Source: a virus. Taken from it: 20,196 nucleotides of DNA. Position 1 is the first letter of the stretch. Each line of letters opens with the position of its first letter. Below, piece by piece: positions 6,465-14,698 of the stretch. The stretch lies in IMG/VR virus record IMGVR_UViG_3300000116_000335, positions 1 through 20,196 of that record; one strand, written 5' to 3'. The notes beneath the pieces are model-generated. The model was given only the letters and a program-made list of their open reading frames with translations. It was not told the origin of the DNA and did not search any database. Position numbers and translations under genes: made by a program.

Positions 6465-7676
6465 ATGTTTAGTTTTAAAGGATACCAGACTAAGGCAAAG
6501 AATAAGCACTTAGAACATTTAGAAGACCAGATTATAGACAATGGTTCTCAAGGTGGGAAAAATGCAGTTAATTTTCTAGTTGCAATTCGCAACATGCTAA
6601 AAGGTTCATCAAGTAGTAAAGTCAATATGACTGTTAAGTGGGATGGTGCCCCAGCAGTTATCTGTGGTATTAATCCTGAAAACGGCAAATTCTTTGTGGG
6701 TACTAAATCAGTATTCAACAAAACACCTAAAATAAACTATACAGTTTCAGATATAAACAGAAATCATTCAGGTGTACTTGCAAGTAAACTTGCAGTATGT
6801 TTATCACAATTAAAAAAAATAGTAACTAGTGGTGTATATCAAGGTGATTTACTATTTACATCAGGTGATGTTAAAACAGCAATCATAGATGGCCAAAGTC
6901 AGTATACATTTACACCTAATACTATTACATATGCAATGCCAACAAATTCATCAATAGGTAGCAAAATTAAAAGTGCAAAACTTGGTATAGTCTTTCATAC
7001 AAAATATTCAGGTAGAACTATGCAAAGTTTAACAGCAGGTTTCGGAACAGTAAGAGGTGGTGGTGGTCGCAATGTGTATCTTGCTTCAGCAGGTTACAAA
7101 GATACCTCAGGCTCATCTAAATTCACATCAACAGAATTATCTAGATTCAATGGACTAATTGCAATGGCAAAAGGTTCATTATCAAAAGCAGGTCCTATGT
7201 TAGATAAAATGAATAGTAGAGATTCAACATCAGTAGGTTATAGATTAAAAACATTTTTCAATTCTGTAATTAGAAATGGTTCAGGTGGAATGGGTAAAGT
7301 CAAAACACTACAAGGACAATTTAGAGATTACTATGAAAGTTTTATTAATGCAGAAATATCTGCTAGAAAGACAGTCGCAGGTAAACAAAAATTTATACAG
7401 GCAAAAAAAGATAATTTAAAATTTATAGATAAAAATCAAACGGCATTGTATTTTGCAATTGCAAGTCATGTCAGTTTAGCAAATGCAAAGAATTTCTTAG
7501 TAAGTAAACTATCACAAATACAAAGTATAGGACACTTTCTAAAAACATCAAATGGGTACAAGGTAACAGCGCCTGAAGGTTTTGTCGCAGTAGACAGAAC
7601 TGCTGGTGCAGTTAAACTTGTAGATAGACTAGAATTTAGTCGTGCAAATTTCCAGATGGATAAGGACTGGGGTTAA
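6465..7676 (+). CDS. Ligase-like covalent nucleotidyltransferase (KxDG family)
   Basis: The 403-residue protein carries the motif series of ATP-dependent DNA/RNA ligases and capping enzymes. These are TVKWDGAPAVICG (motif I, candidate AMP-accepting Lys58), FVGTKSVFN near 77-85, VYQGDLLF near 124-131 (motif III type), PEGFVAVD at 370-377 (motif IV) and GAVKLVDR at 381-388 (motif V, Lys384). Motifs III and IV are far apart, implying a large insertion. Related proteins occur in marine T4-like phages, usually without a function. The N-terminus, MFSFKGYQTKAKN, resembles the capsid-targeting-type peptide of its neighbours, though the expected Glu (YxTE-A) is Lys. It is the first gene of the late operon; a kinase gene begins 2 bases past its stop. 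I infer RNA or DNA end joining; substrate unknown. Confidence 0.7.
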   Translation: MFSFKGYQTKAKNKHLEHLEDQIIDNGSQGGKNAVNFLVAIRNMLKGSSSSKVNMTVKWDGAPAVICGINPENGKFFVGTKSVFNKTPKINYTVSDINRNHSGVLASKLAVCLSQLKKIVTSGVYQGDLLFTSGDVKTAIIDGQSQYTFTPNTITYAMPTNSSIGSKIKSAKLGIVFHTKYSGRTMQSLTAGFGTVRGGGGRNVYLASAGYKDTSGSSKFTSTELSRFNGLIAMAKGSLSKAGPMLDKMNSRDSTSVGYRLKTFFNSVIRNGSGGMGKVKTLQGQFRDYYESFINAEISARKTVAGKQKFIQAKKDNLKFIDKNQTALYFAIASHVSLANAKNFLVSKLSQIQSIGHFLKTSNGYKVTAPEGFVAVDRTAGAVKLVDRLEFSRANFQMDKDWG

Positions 7677-7677
7677 T

Positions 7678-8280
7678 GTGAAAAGTTTTAAAAAATTTGT
7701 AAAAGAAGAAGTACCTGGAATACAAATGAGAATCATTATGTTAGGTGGACCTGGTTCAGGTAAATCAACATACTCTAAATTCTTAACTAAAGAATTTTTA
7801 ATACCTCATGTATACACAGGTGATATGATGAGAGATTTAGCAAAACAAGATACACCAACAGGTCGTAAAGTTAGAAGTGCATTAGACAAAGGCGATTATG
7901 TTGATACTAAAATTGTACTAAATACATTACAAAAAAGATTATCTAGAAAAGATACAGAAAGAGGATATGTATTAGATGGTTTTCCTAGAAGTATGGAACA
8001 AGTAAAAGAAATGGAAGACAGAAACATAGGGTATGACCATGCAGTCTATTTAGATGTTGCAGAAGAAGAAGTCATTAGAAGATTAATGTCTAGAGGTCGT
8101 GCAGATGATAAACCTGACATTATAAAAAATAGAATTGCAGTATATAAAAAACAAACACAACCTGTTATAAATTATTATAAAGATAAACTTATAACTATCA
8201 AGGCAAAAGGTGGTGAAGAAATAGAAGACATTGCAAGTTTAATTATAAAACAGATTAAGGATAAAGATGAAAGAATTTAA
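7678..8280 (+). CDS. adk-like: Adenylate kinase-like enzyme with N-terminal targeting-type extension
   Basis: The start is taken as GTG 7678, directly after the previous stop; an upstream in-frame ATG at 7642 would overlap the ligase-like gene. The 200-residue product has GGPGSGKST (23-31), YTGDMMRD (NMP-binding), YVLDGFPRS (the adenylate kinase signature), SRGRADD and a short LID of the zinc-free type, then YKKQTQPVINYY. Adenylate kinase interconverts ATP+AMP and 2 ADP. A normal enzyme would begin at Met17 (MRIIMLGGPGSGKST). The extra 16 residues, starting VKSFKKFVKEE, match the MKxFxxF peptide shared by the surrounding genes, which suggests targeting to the prohead. It overlaps the next gene by 14 bases. 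A phage-borne NMP/dNMP kinase role is possible. Confidence 0.85.
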   Translation: MKSFKKFVKEEVPGIQMRIIMLGGPGSGKSTYSKFLTKEFLIPHVYTGDMMRDLAKQDTPTGRKVRSALDKGDYVDTKIVLNTLQKRLSRKDTERGYVLDGFPRSMEQVKEMEDRNIGYDHAVYLDVAEEEVIRRLMSRGRADDKPDIIKNRIAVYKKQTQPVINYYKDKLITIKAKGGEEIEDIASLIIKQIKDKDERI

Positions 8281-8956
8281 AGGTTTTAAAGAACAATACT
8301 TACAAGAAGGTGTATATGACCCTGGCATATTCAAGGCATATTTTCTTGCAGGTGGACCTGGTTCAGGTAAAAGTTTTGTAACAAAATCTGCTTTTTCAGG
8401 CTTAGGATTAAAAGTAGTAAACTCAGATAGTGTACTTACAAGATATTTAGAAAGAGAAGGATTGTCTTTAAAAATGCCTGATTCAGAAAAAGACCAAAGA
8501 GATAAACTAAGAGCAAAGGCAAAAGTTACAACAGCAAGTATGTTAGATTTATACATTCAAGGTAGACTAGGATGTATCATGGATGGTACAGCAAGAGATT
8601 TTGGTTTAATATCAAGACAACAAAGACTATTTAAGTTTTTAGGTTATCAAACTATTATGATATTTGTTAATACAAGTTTAGAAGTATCATTAGAAAGAAA
8701 TAAAGCAAGAGATAGAACAGTAAACCATTCTATTGCAGTAAATAGTTGGAAAACAGTACAAAGTAATATGGGAAGATATCAAAATTTATTTCAACCAGCA
8801 AACTTTTATGTTGTAGATAATAATGTTAGTGAAAAAGAATTAGTAACAACAACCTTAAACAGAGCTAATATGATTGTTAGAAGAACTATGAATCAACCTC
8901 ATAATTATATTGCAAAAACATGGATTAAAAGAGAGTTAGATAGAAAGAAAAGATGA
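8267..8956 (+). CDS. Zeta-toxin/PNK-like P-loop kinase with targeting-type N-terminus
   Basis: The 229-residue protein has YFLAGGPGSGKSF (25-37, Walker A), VVNSDSVLTRYL (the N-S-D segment seen in zeta-toxin-like kinases), CIMDGTARDF (Walker B region), then IFVNTSLEVSLERNKARDRTV, the arginine-rich lid of this kinase class. Substrates in the class include polynucleotide 5' ends and UDP-GlcNAc; I cannot tell which applies. The N-terminus MKEFKGFKEQYLQE-G (1-15) combines the MKxFxxF peptide with a perfect L-x-E/G site of the T4 gp21 protease type, so removal of 14 residues in the prohead is plausible. TAAGG at 8256-8260 is the RBS; the stop overlaps the next start (ATGA). Confidence 0.78.
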   Translation: MKEFKGFKEQYLQEGVYDPGIFKAYFLAGGPGSGKSFVTKSAFSGLGLKVVNSDSVLTRYLEREGLSLKMPDSEKDQRDKLRAKAKVTTASMLDLYIQGRLGCIMDGTARDFGLISRQQRLFKFLGYQTIMIFVNTSLEVSLERNKARDRTVNHSIAVNSWKTVQSNMGRYQNLFQPANFYVVDNNVSEKELVTTTLNRANMIVRRTMNQPHNYIAKTWIKRELDRKKR

Positions 8957-11442
8957 AATTTTTTAGAGAACTAATAGAATCAATTATTGATATACCTAGA
9001 AAGGATTATGCACCTGGTGTATTTGATGACGCTGATTCTGAAAATCCTAAACTAAAACAAAAAGTTTTAGATATGATTGATAAACAGATTAAAGAGTTTG
9101 AAGAACTTGCACCTGTTGTATCAACATCATTAATAGGTTCTATACTTACAAAGAGATATCGTAATGACGCTGACTTAGATATCAATGTACTATTTGATGT
9201 GCCTGAAGATGAACAAGAAGAAAGGAGAGAACAATACTCTAAACTATTAAGAGATATTAATGGCAAGAATGTACCTGGCACAGAACATCCTGTAAACTAT
9301 TATGTTATTACAGACCCTAAAGTTTTAGAAAACAATAATAAAAAGGCAGATGGTATCTTCTCTATAAAAGATAACAAGTGGATTAAAAAACCAGATGAAG
9401 ATATTTTTGAACCAGAAAAATATGAAGCAGATTTTAGAAAACAAGTACAAGAACTTGACATTATAAAAGGCGAACTAAAAAGAGATATCATAGATTATGC
9501 AGAACTAAAACAATTAACAAATAATGATGTTTTAAATCTACAAGAATTAGTCAATGAAAAACTAGAAGAAATAGAAGAATCAATTAGAAGACTAAAAGAG
9601 ATAGGTGATAAACTTACAAATGATAGGAGAGATATCTTCAGTAGAGAAATGACACCTGATGAAATTAGAGAGTTTGGTAAACAAAACAAACTACCTAAGA
9701 ATGTCATCTATAAGATGTTAGAAAAATATCACTACATGAAACTTTATAAAAAACTAAAAGATATATTAGAAGATGATAAAGTTACAGATAAAGAAATAGA
9801 TTCTTTAAAAGAGGCACCAGAATATTCTAAAGGAACTGCTGTGTTTACATTTGGTAGATTTAATCCACCAACAACAGGTCATCAAAAACTTATTACAAAA
9901 GTTAATGTTACACCTGGCGATTTTAAATATGTATATCTAAGTAAATCACAAGACGCTAAAAGTAATCCTTTAACAGTAACACAAAAAATTTCATATATGA
10001 GAAAGATGTTTCCACAACATAGAGGTATGTTTAGAATACCTTCCTCAAATATGATATTAGATATTGCAACAGAATTATTTAACAAAGGTTATACAAATAT
10101 CAATATGGTTGTGGGTAGTGATAGAGTACAAGATTTTAAAAGAATATTAAATCAATATAACAATGTAAAATCAAGACATGGATTTTATAACTTTAAAAGT
10201 ATTAAGATAACAAGTGCAGGTGAAAGGGATCCAGACGCCACTGGCGCTTCAGGTATGAGTGCAAGTAAAATGAGAAACGCTGTTTCACAAGGTGATATCA
10301 AATCATTTGCAAAAGGTCTACCATCAGGATTCACAGATATAAAAGGATTGTTTAGAGATGTTGCAGTAGGTATGAGAGTAGACTTTAAAAAAGTATTAGC
10401 TGCTAATAGAAATAATCACTTTGGATATTCATATAAACCTGTTGCAAGTTTAGAAGCATTTGAAAAGAAACAATTAAGAGATTTATATATTAGAGAAGTT
10501 ATCTTTAATATAAATGACAAAGTACATTATGTAAAAGAAGATATACATGGTAAGATTGTAAGAAGAAGTACGAACTATATTGTACTTGAAGATACAGAAG
10601 AAAACTTACATAAGGCATGGATATATGATTGTGTGCCTGATTCAGCAGATAAAGAAGTTGCAATCAGAGAGTTTAACTTAGATGTGGATTATGGTTTTAC
10701 AGCTGTAACAGAGGGAGATATGAACGAGAAGAAAACATTAGACCAAGACCCGGATGTTAAAAAAGAACCTGGAAGTCAGCCAAAGAAATACTACAAGACA
10801 TTAAGTAAAGATGTAAAACAAAAGAGGTCAGATTTCTTTAAGAAACAAGACACAAACACAGATACAGCGACACCAGCGCCCGGTGATGACACAGCAAAGA
10901 CTAAAACATCTAAACATACTAAGAAATACAAACAGATGTATGGTGAAGTCAATCAAGAATCATATGAGATAGGGGCAGATTACGCTAATCATACTAAAGA
11001 AATGACACCTGGAGAAACACCAGATGAAAAACCTATTGATTCAAAAGAAAGAACACCTAAAAACAGTATAAATAAAGATATAGAAAAGGATAAATATAAG
11101 ATGAAAACATTCAAAGAGTATGCAGAAGACAGTAAATATGCACATCTTGATGAAGAACTTGAAATTACTGAGTCAGAATATCAAGGAAAGAAAGTAAAAC
11201 TTAACGACCCAATTAGAGGTGGTAGTAAAAAGTTTTATGTATATGTAAAGAATAATAAAGGTAATGTGGTCAAAGTATCTTTTGGTGATACAACAGGATT
11301 GAGTATCAAAAGAGATGACCCAGAAAGGAGAAAGAGCTTTAGGGCAAGACATAAATGCGACCAGAAGAAAGATAAAACTACAGCAGGTTATTGGTCGTGT
11401 AGAATGTGGACTGCTAAAACTAAAGTATCGGATTTAGACTAA
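8953..11442 (+). CDS. Multi-domain polyprotein-like: Pol-beta-type and NMNAT-type nucleotidyltransferases plus small modules
   Basis: The 829-residue product has several domains. Residues 1-10 (MKFFRELIES) are a targeting-type peptide with L-I-E/S. Residues 50-130 hold a Pol-beta-superfamily nucleotidyltransferase core (IGSILTKRYR...DADLDINV; Asp74 and Asp76). A charged helical region spans 155-285. Residues 295-460 form an NMNAT/cytidylyltransferase-type domain with FTFGRFNPPTTGHQKL (T-x-G-H form of HxGH) and SGMSASKMR (the ISSTxxR-like motif). A small KOW/SH3-like segment lies at 515-560 and a PKKYYKTLSKD...KKYKQMYGE module at 609-664. A second targeting-like start is MKTFKEYAED (717-726), followed by a basic C-terminal domain ending RRKSFRARHKC...YWSCRMW. 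Candidate cleavage tripeptides LKE/A (285-288), VTE/G (585-588) and ITE/S (738-741) fall on domain borders. Role inferred: NAD or nucleotide chemistry plus virion-internal modules. Confidence 0.8.
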   Translation: MKFFRELIESIIDIPRKDYAPGVFDDADSENPKLKQKVLDMIDKQIKEFEELAPVVSTSLIGSILTKRYRNDADLDINVLFDVPEDEQEERREQYSKLLRDINGKNVPGTEHPVNYYVITDPKVLENNNKKADGIFSIKDNKWIKKPDEDIFEPEKYEADFRKQVQELDIIKGELKRDIIDYAELKQLTNNDVLNLQELVNEKLEEIEESIRRLKEIGDKLTNDRRDIFSREMTPDEIREFGKQNKLPKNVIYKMLEKYHYMKLYKKLKDILEDDKVTDKEIDSLKEAPEYSKGTAVFTFGRFNPPTTGHQKLITKVNVTPGDFKYVYLSKSQDAKSNPLTVTQKISYMRKMFPQHRGMFRIPSSNMILDIATELFNKGYTNINMVVGSDRVQDFKRILNQYNNVKSRHGFYNFKSIKITSAGERDPDATGASGMSASKMRNAVSQGDIKSFAKGLPSGFTDIKGLFRDVAVGMRVDFKKVLAANRNNHFGYSYKPVASLEAFEKKQLRDLYIREVIFNINDKVHYVKEDIHGKIVRRSTNYIVLEDTEENLHKAWIYDCVPDSADKEVAIREFNLDVDYGFTAVTEGDMNEKKTLDQDPDVKKEPGSQPKKYYKTLSKDVKQKRSDFFKKQDTNTDTATPAPGDDTAKTKTSKHTKKYKQMYGEVNQESYEIGADYANHTKEMTPGETPDEKPIDSKERTPKNSINKDIEKDKYKMKTFKEYAEDSKYAHLDEELEITESEYQGKKVKLNDPIRGGSKKFYVYVKNNKGNVVKVSFGDTTGLSIKRDDPERRKSFRARHKCDQKKDKTTAGYWSCRMWTAKTKVSDLD
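11067..11074 (+). promoter_or_regulatory. Possible internal late promoter
   Basis: An exact TATAAATA lies inside the 829-aa gene, with predicted start near 11080, followed by AAAAGGA (11084-11090) and ATG 11101. It lacks the GTAT extension of the better sites, and an isolated octamer is expected by chance at this base composition, so it counts mainly because of what follows it. Confidence 0.3.
11101..11442 (+). other. Possible nested gene or fused-gene relic (113 aa) in the end of the 829-aa frame
   Basis: In-frame Met717 opens MKTFKEYAEDSKYAHLDEE, nearly the T4 capsid-targeting sequence, which normally occurs only at protein N-termini. It then has EITE/S and a basic domain (GKKVKLNDPIRGG...IKRDDPERRKSFRARH...YWSCRMW) that I know as a separate small domain in marine phages. 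An RBS-like AAAAGGA lies ten bases upstream and a TATAAATA precedes it. Either the short product is made separately, or an ancestral gene was fused on and kept its start. Confidence 0.4.
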
Positions 11443-11993
11443 TGAAATTTAAAGAATTTAAAAATAAATCATACGGATTAGAGGCAAAAGAAGTGCCACC
11501 TAAACCAATGACATATGCAGATGTTAAAGAAGACATAAGAATTTCAGACCCAAAGGGTAGTAAAAAGTCAGAGGCAGAACAATATATTGATGTATATAAA
11601 GATACTCATAGAGGGGCACCAGAAATTAAAAATGCAAAATTTCGTGAATTTACTTTAAGTGGTAAAGATGAAAAACTGGTCGCAGACATGGTTAACAAAG
11701 AAGGCAGATTTAAGGAAGAAGTAGATTTAGGAGAGGGTAAAGAACTAACAGACCTAACTAAACATTTTAATAATAAAAAGTTTGGCCAAACAATGGTTGT
11801 TATGTACTCATTATATGGTGACCCTAGTAAACTTAAAAGAATGACTACAAACAAATATGCTAAACAATTAAAAAAGTTAGATAATACAATGGGTACAATT
11901 AAAATGAAAGGTGATAAAGATGACCACCTAGACTTTGTAAAATATATGCACGATTTAGGTGTTAAACCAACAATTAGGGTAATAAAAAAATGA
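11442..11993 (+). CDS. Small two-part protein with targeting-type N-terminus and a DH-x-DF module
   Basis: The 183-residue protein begins MKFKEFKNKSYGLEAKE, a variant of the shared N-terminal peptide, followed by a charged, probably flexible region to about 95. VDLGE/G (95-99) is a candidate prohead-protease site placed just before a compact C-terminal domain (100-183) that ends KGDKDDHLDFVKYMHDLGVKP. The same pattern, K-G-x3-D-H-x-D-F-x-K-x5-G-x2-P with identical spacing, appears in the next gene's product at 500-520, so the two are paralogous modules. The ATG shares its A with the stop of the preceding gene (TAATG), and its own stop overlaps the next start (ATGA). Function unknown; internal head protein inferred. 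Confidence 0.72.
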   Translation: MKFKEFKNKSYGLEAKEVPPKPMTYADVKEDIRISDPKGSKKSEAEQYIDVYKDTHRGAPEIKNAKFREFTLSGKDEKLVADMVNKEGRFKEEVDLGEGKELTDLTKHFNNKKFGQTMVVMYSLYGDPSKLKRMTTNKYAKQLKKLDNTMGTIKMKGDKDDHLDFVKYMHDLGVKPTIRVIKK

Positions 11994-14698
11994 GTAGATA
12001 TAGAGCAACAACAGGCGAATTACTAGAACAAGTAAGAAAAGAAGCAAAAACAAAAGATATCTATCATATGGCTTTCGCTGGTGATAATGTTGAAGCAATT
12101 TCAAAGAAACTTAAATTAGATGTTTCAACAGTTAAGAAAATCTTAGGTGAAAGATTTAGTATGTCTGATTTTAAAGCCAATGAAAAACAAAATCACCATA
12201 GTGAAAATGCATTAGAACTTGCTAAACAATTTGGGACTGGTAAAGAAATACATGATATGAAAGCTATTATCAAATTTGTAAATCAAAGAGGTTATATCAA
12301 CAAACAAATGTTTGATATTGGGGCTAGAATAACAAAAAAATATGCTAGTAAATTAGAAGCATATAGAGAAGTACAAGAAGAAATTTTAAATGAATACAAT
12401 CCTAACTTTGGTAAAGATACTAATGCAGGTAGAACAAAAGAAACTCATGCTTCTAATATAAAAACATCTGGCGAAGACAAAGTTAAATCTCTAGAGAATG
12501 AGATTCAAAGATTAAAACTAGAATTAGAAAACGAAAAGAATGCTACTGTAAAACCAGAACCTAATCCTGATACAGGTGAAGTTCCTTTAACAATAGGTAT
12601 TGCACACAAATATATAAAAGATAAAGCAGATAAGAAAGAAGTTAAGAAAGAAGAAGTAGAAATAGATGAAGCAACTTTTAGTCCTGCTATGATTACTCAA
12701 CTTAAAAAACAGTATGAACCTTTAAGAGGTAAAAGAATTGCACCTGAACCTTTAATGAAAATATTTGATAAGATTGATAGTAATAAGGATGCTTTGATTA
12801 CATTATTTAAGGCAGATATACCTTTTGTTAGTCAATTGGCAGTTTCAAGACTTATTTCAAAACACAATATGAAAGGTGCAGAAATTAATAAACTTAGAGA
12901 AGAAGTAGAAGTACAAGAAGAAGAAGAAAGAACATACACAGTTATTCATGTGAAACATGGTAAAGAAGTTGTTAAAGCAAAAACTTCATATGACGCTGCT
13001 AAAAAATATGCACAAATGAAAAATCTTAAAAGTACAGCAGGTGTTGAGTCATATTTAATGACAGAAGAAGTAGAACTTACAGAATACTTTGCAACAGTAC
13101 ATTCAGATAAGAAACCAATCGTAGATTTCGTTAAGAAATATGCTAGAACACCATCAACACAAGCAAGTATTGACTATGTAGATGATGACGCTGGTGGCAA
13201 TATAGAGTTTGAAGGAAAGGGTGCTCATGACCTTGCAGATAAAGTAAAGGCAAAGTTTGGTGTAAGAGTTACAAAAGAAAGTTTTGAACCAATAGAAAAT
13301 AAATCATTAGAAGAAATGTCTTTATCATCTGCTGAAAGAGCAAGAGGTTCAGACAGACCAATTACTATTCAATATACTTACATGAGAAATCCAATCTTAT
13401 TTATGCAAACACTTAAAGGTACTAAAACAGGTAAGAAATTAAAACATGTTTTCCCTCGTAAAATGGGAAGTGATGAATATATCTTAAAAGGTACATATCA
13501 AGACCATATAGATTTCTTAAAAACATTAAACAGTAAAGGTATCATGCCCAATAATAAGATTATAGGTGAAGAACTAGAAGAAGATACTAACAAGTACATC
13601 ACAGAGAAAATAAAAGGATTAGAAAACAAGGCAAAGAAAACAGGCATGCCATATGGTATCTTAAAGAAAGTATACGATAGAGGAATGGCTGCATGGAAAG
13701 GTGGTCATAGACCTGGTGCTGGTCAACAGCAATGGGCATTTGCAAGAGTAAATTCTTTTGTAACTAAATCATCTGGTACATGGGGTAAGGCAGATAAAGA
13801 CCTTGCACAAAAAGTAAGAGCTGCAGAATCAGTAGAAGAATCAAGACAACTAAAAGATAAAGAAAAAGAAATGTTAGTTTCTTTAGATGGCAAAGTTAAA
13901 GTTATAGATAAGTCCGAATGGGATAAATATAAGTCAAAAGGATACATACAGGCTGAAGATAAAGAAGAAGAAAATGAGGCATGTTGGGATTCACACAAAC
14001 AAGTCGGTACTAAAATGAAAGGTGGAAAAAGAGTACCTAATTGTGTACCAAAGAATGAAGAAGTAGATGAAGGATATACTCCTTTAGGGTCTGGAAAATT
14101 GACTCCTGCTCAAAAGAGATTTCAAGATGTTTTAAAAAGGGCAACTAAAGATAAAGAATCTAAGAAGGCTACATACTTGAAAACTAAACACAATCTTTTT
14201 AGACTAAAAAAGAACGAAGAACTAGAAGAATCATTATTAGATAAAAACGGCAAACCATCTATGGGTAAACTAAAAAGTGCAATAGATGATGTAAATAATA
14301 CTAGAAGTATGGCAGGCGATAAGTATGGTATTACTAATATAGACTATCGAGAAAAAAATGGCAAAAAATTCCTAGATGTAGAAGTAGAAGATGAAAAAGG
14401 ATTATTAAATGCATTACGAAGAAAATATGGTAATAAAATTAAATTAAGAGGTTATTCAGATTTTTATATTGAAGAAGTACAAGAGGCAGACTTGACAGAC
14501 AAACAAGTAGACATGGTAAAAAAAGTCGCAGACAAATTACCAAAAGATGATTTCAAAAAACGATATGGTAAAGACGCCGATAATGTAAAATTCGGCACTG
14601 CTACTAATATTGTTAAGAAAAAACTAAACATTGATGGATACGATGGTGCTAGAAACCTCGTAGACAGACTATTAAAAAAGGAGAAAGGTGATGAGTAA
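11990..14698 (+). CDS. 902-aa modular polyprotein-like protein with acidic inter-domain linkers
   Basis: It begins MSRYRATTGELLEQVRKEA. A likely helix-turn-helix (26-53, AISKKLKLDVSTVKKILGE) is followed by a coiled coil (161-185). Then come about eight small domains separated by Glu-rich linkers at roughly 219-229, 302-314, 358-366, 429-444, 526-533, 612-620, 655-663, 688-695, 741-750 and 827-835. Recognisable modules are a helical domain (230-300), the DH-x-DF domain (455-525) also found in the upstream gene, a VYDRGMAAWKGGHRPGAG block (561-578), and a short CWDSHKQVGTKMKGGK...PNCVP block (665-687). Several linkers contain IDE/A (225-228), VEE/S (615-618), VDE/G (692-695), LEE/S (745-748) and VQE/A (830-833), close to the T4 gp21 cleavage rule. 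I infer a precursor cut inside the prohead; the individual functions are unknown. Confidence 0.75.
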   Translation: MSRYRATTGELLEQVRKEAKTKDIYHMAFAGDNVEAISKKLKLDVSTVKKILGERFSMSDFKANEKQNHHSENALELAKQFGTGKEIHDMKAIIKFVNQRGYINKQMFDIGARITKKYASKLEAYREVQEEILNEYNPNFGKDTNAGRTKETHASNIKTSGEDKVKSLENEIQRLKLELENEKNATVKPEPNPDTGEVPLTIGIAHKYIKDKADKKEVKKEEVEIDEATFSPAMITQLKKQYEPLRGKRIAPEPLMKIFDKIDSNKDALITLFKADIPFVSQLAVSRLISKHNMKGAEINKLREEVEVQEEEERTYTVIHVKHGKEVVKAKTSYDAAKKYAQMKNLKSTAGVESYLMTEEVELTEYFATVHSDKKPIVDFVKKYARTPSTQASIDYVDDDAGGNIEFEGKGAHDLADKVKAKFGVRVTKESFEPIENKSLEEMSLSSAERARGSDRPITIQYTYMRNPILFMQTLKGTKTGKKLKHVFPRKMGSDEYILKGTYQDHIDFLKTLNSKGIMPNNKIIGEELEEDTNKYITEKIKGLENKAKKTGMPYGILKKVYDRGMAAWKGGHRPGAGQQQWAFARVNSFVTKSSGTWGKADKDLAQKVRAAESVEESRQLKDKEKEMLVSLDGKVKVIDKSEWDKYKSKGYIQAEDKEEENEACWDSHKQVGTKMKGGKRVPNCVPKNEEVDEGYTPLGSGKLTPAQKRFQDVLKRATKDKESKKATYLKTKHNLFRLKKNEELEESLLDKNGKPSMGKLKSAIDDVNNTRSMAGDKYGITNIDYREKNGKKFLDVEVEDEKGLLNALRRKYGNKIKLRGYSDFYIEEVQEADLTDKQVDMVKKVADKLPKDDFKKRYGKDADNVKFGTATNIVKKKLNIDGYDGARNLVDRLLKKEKGDE

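Noticed and set aside
7642-7677. ATG 7642 as start of the adenylate kinase gene
   Set aside because: It would overlap the ligase-like gene by 35 bases and precede the recognisable MKxFxxF-type peptide that begins at GTG 7678.
11067-11074. TATAAATA as firm evidence of an internal promoter
   Set aside because: At this base composition a few exact octamers per strand are expected by chance in 20 kb; kept only as low-confidence support for the internal start.
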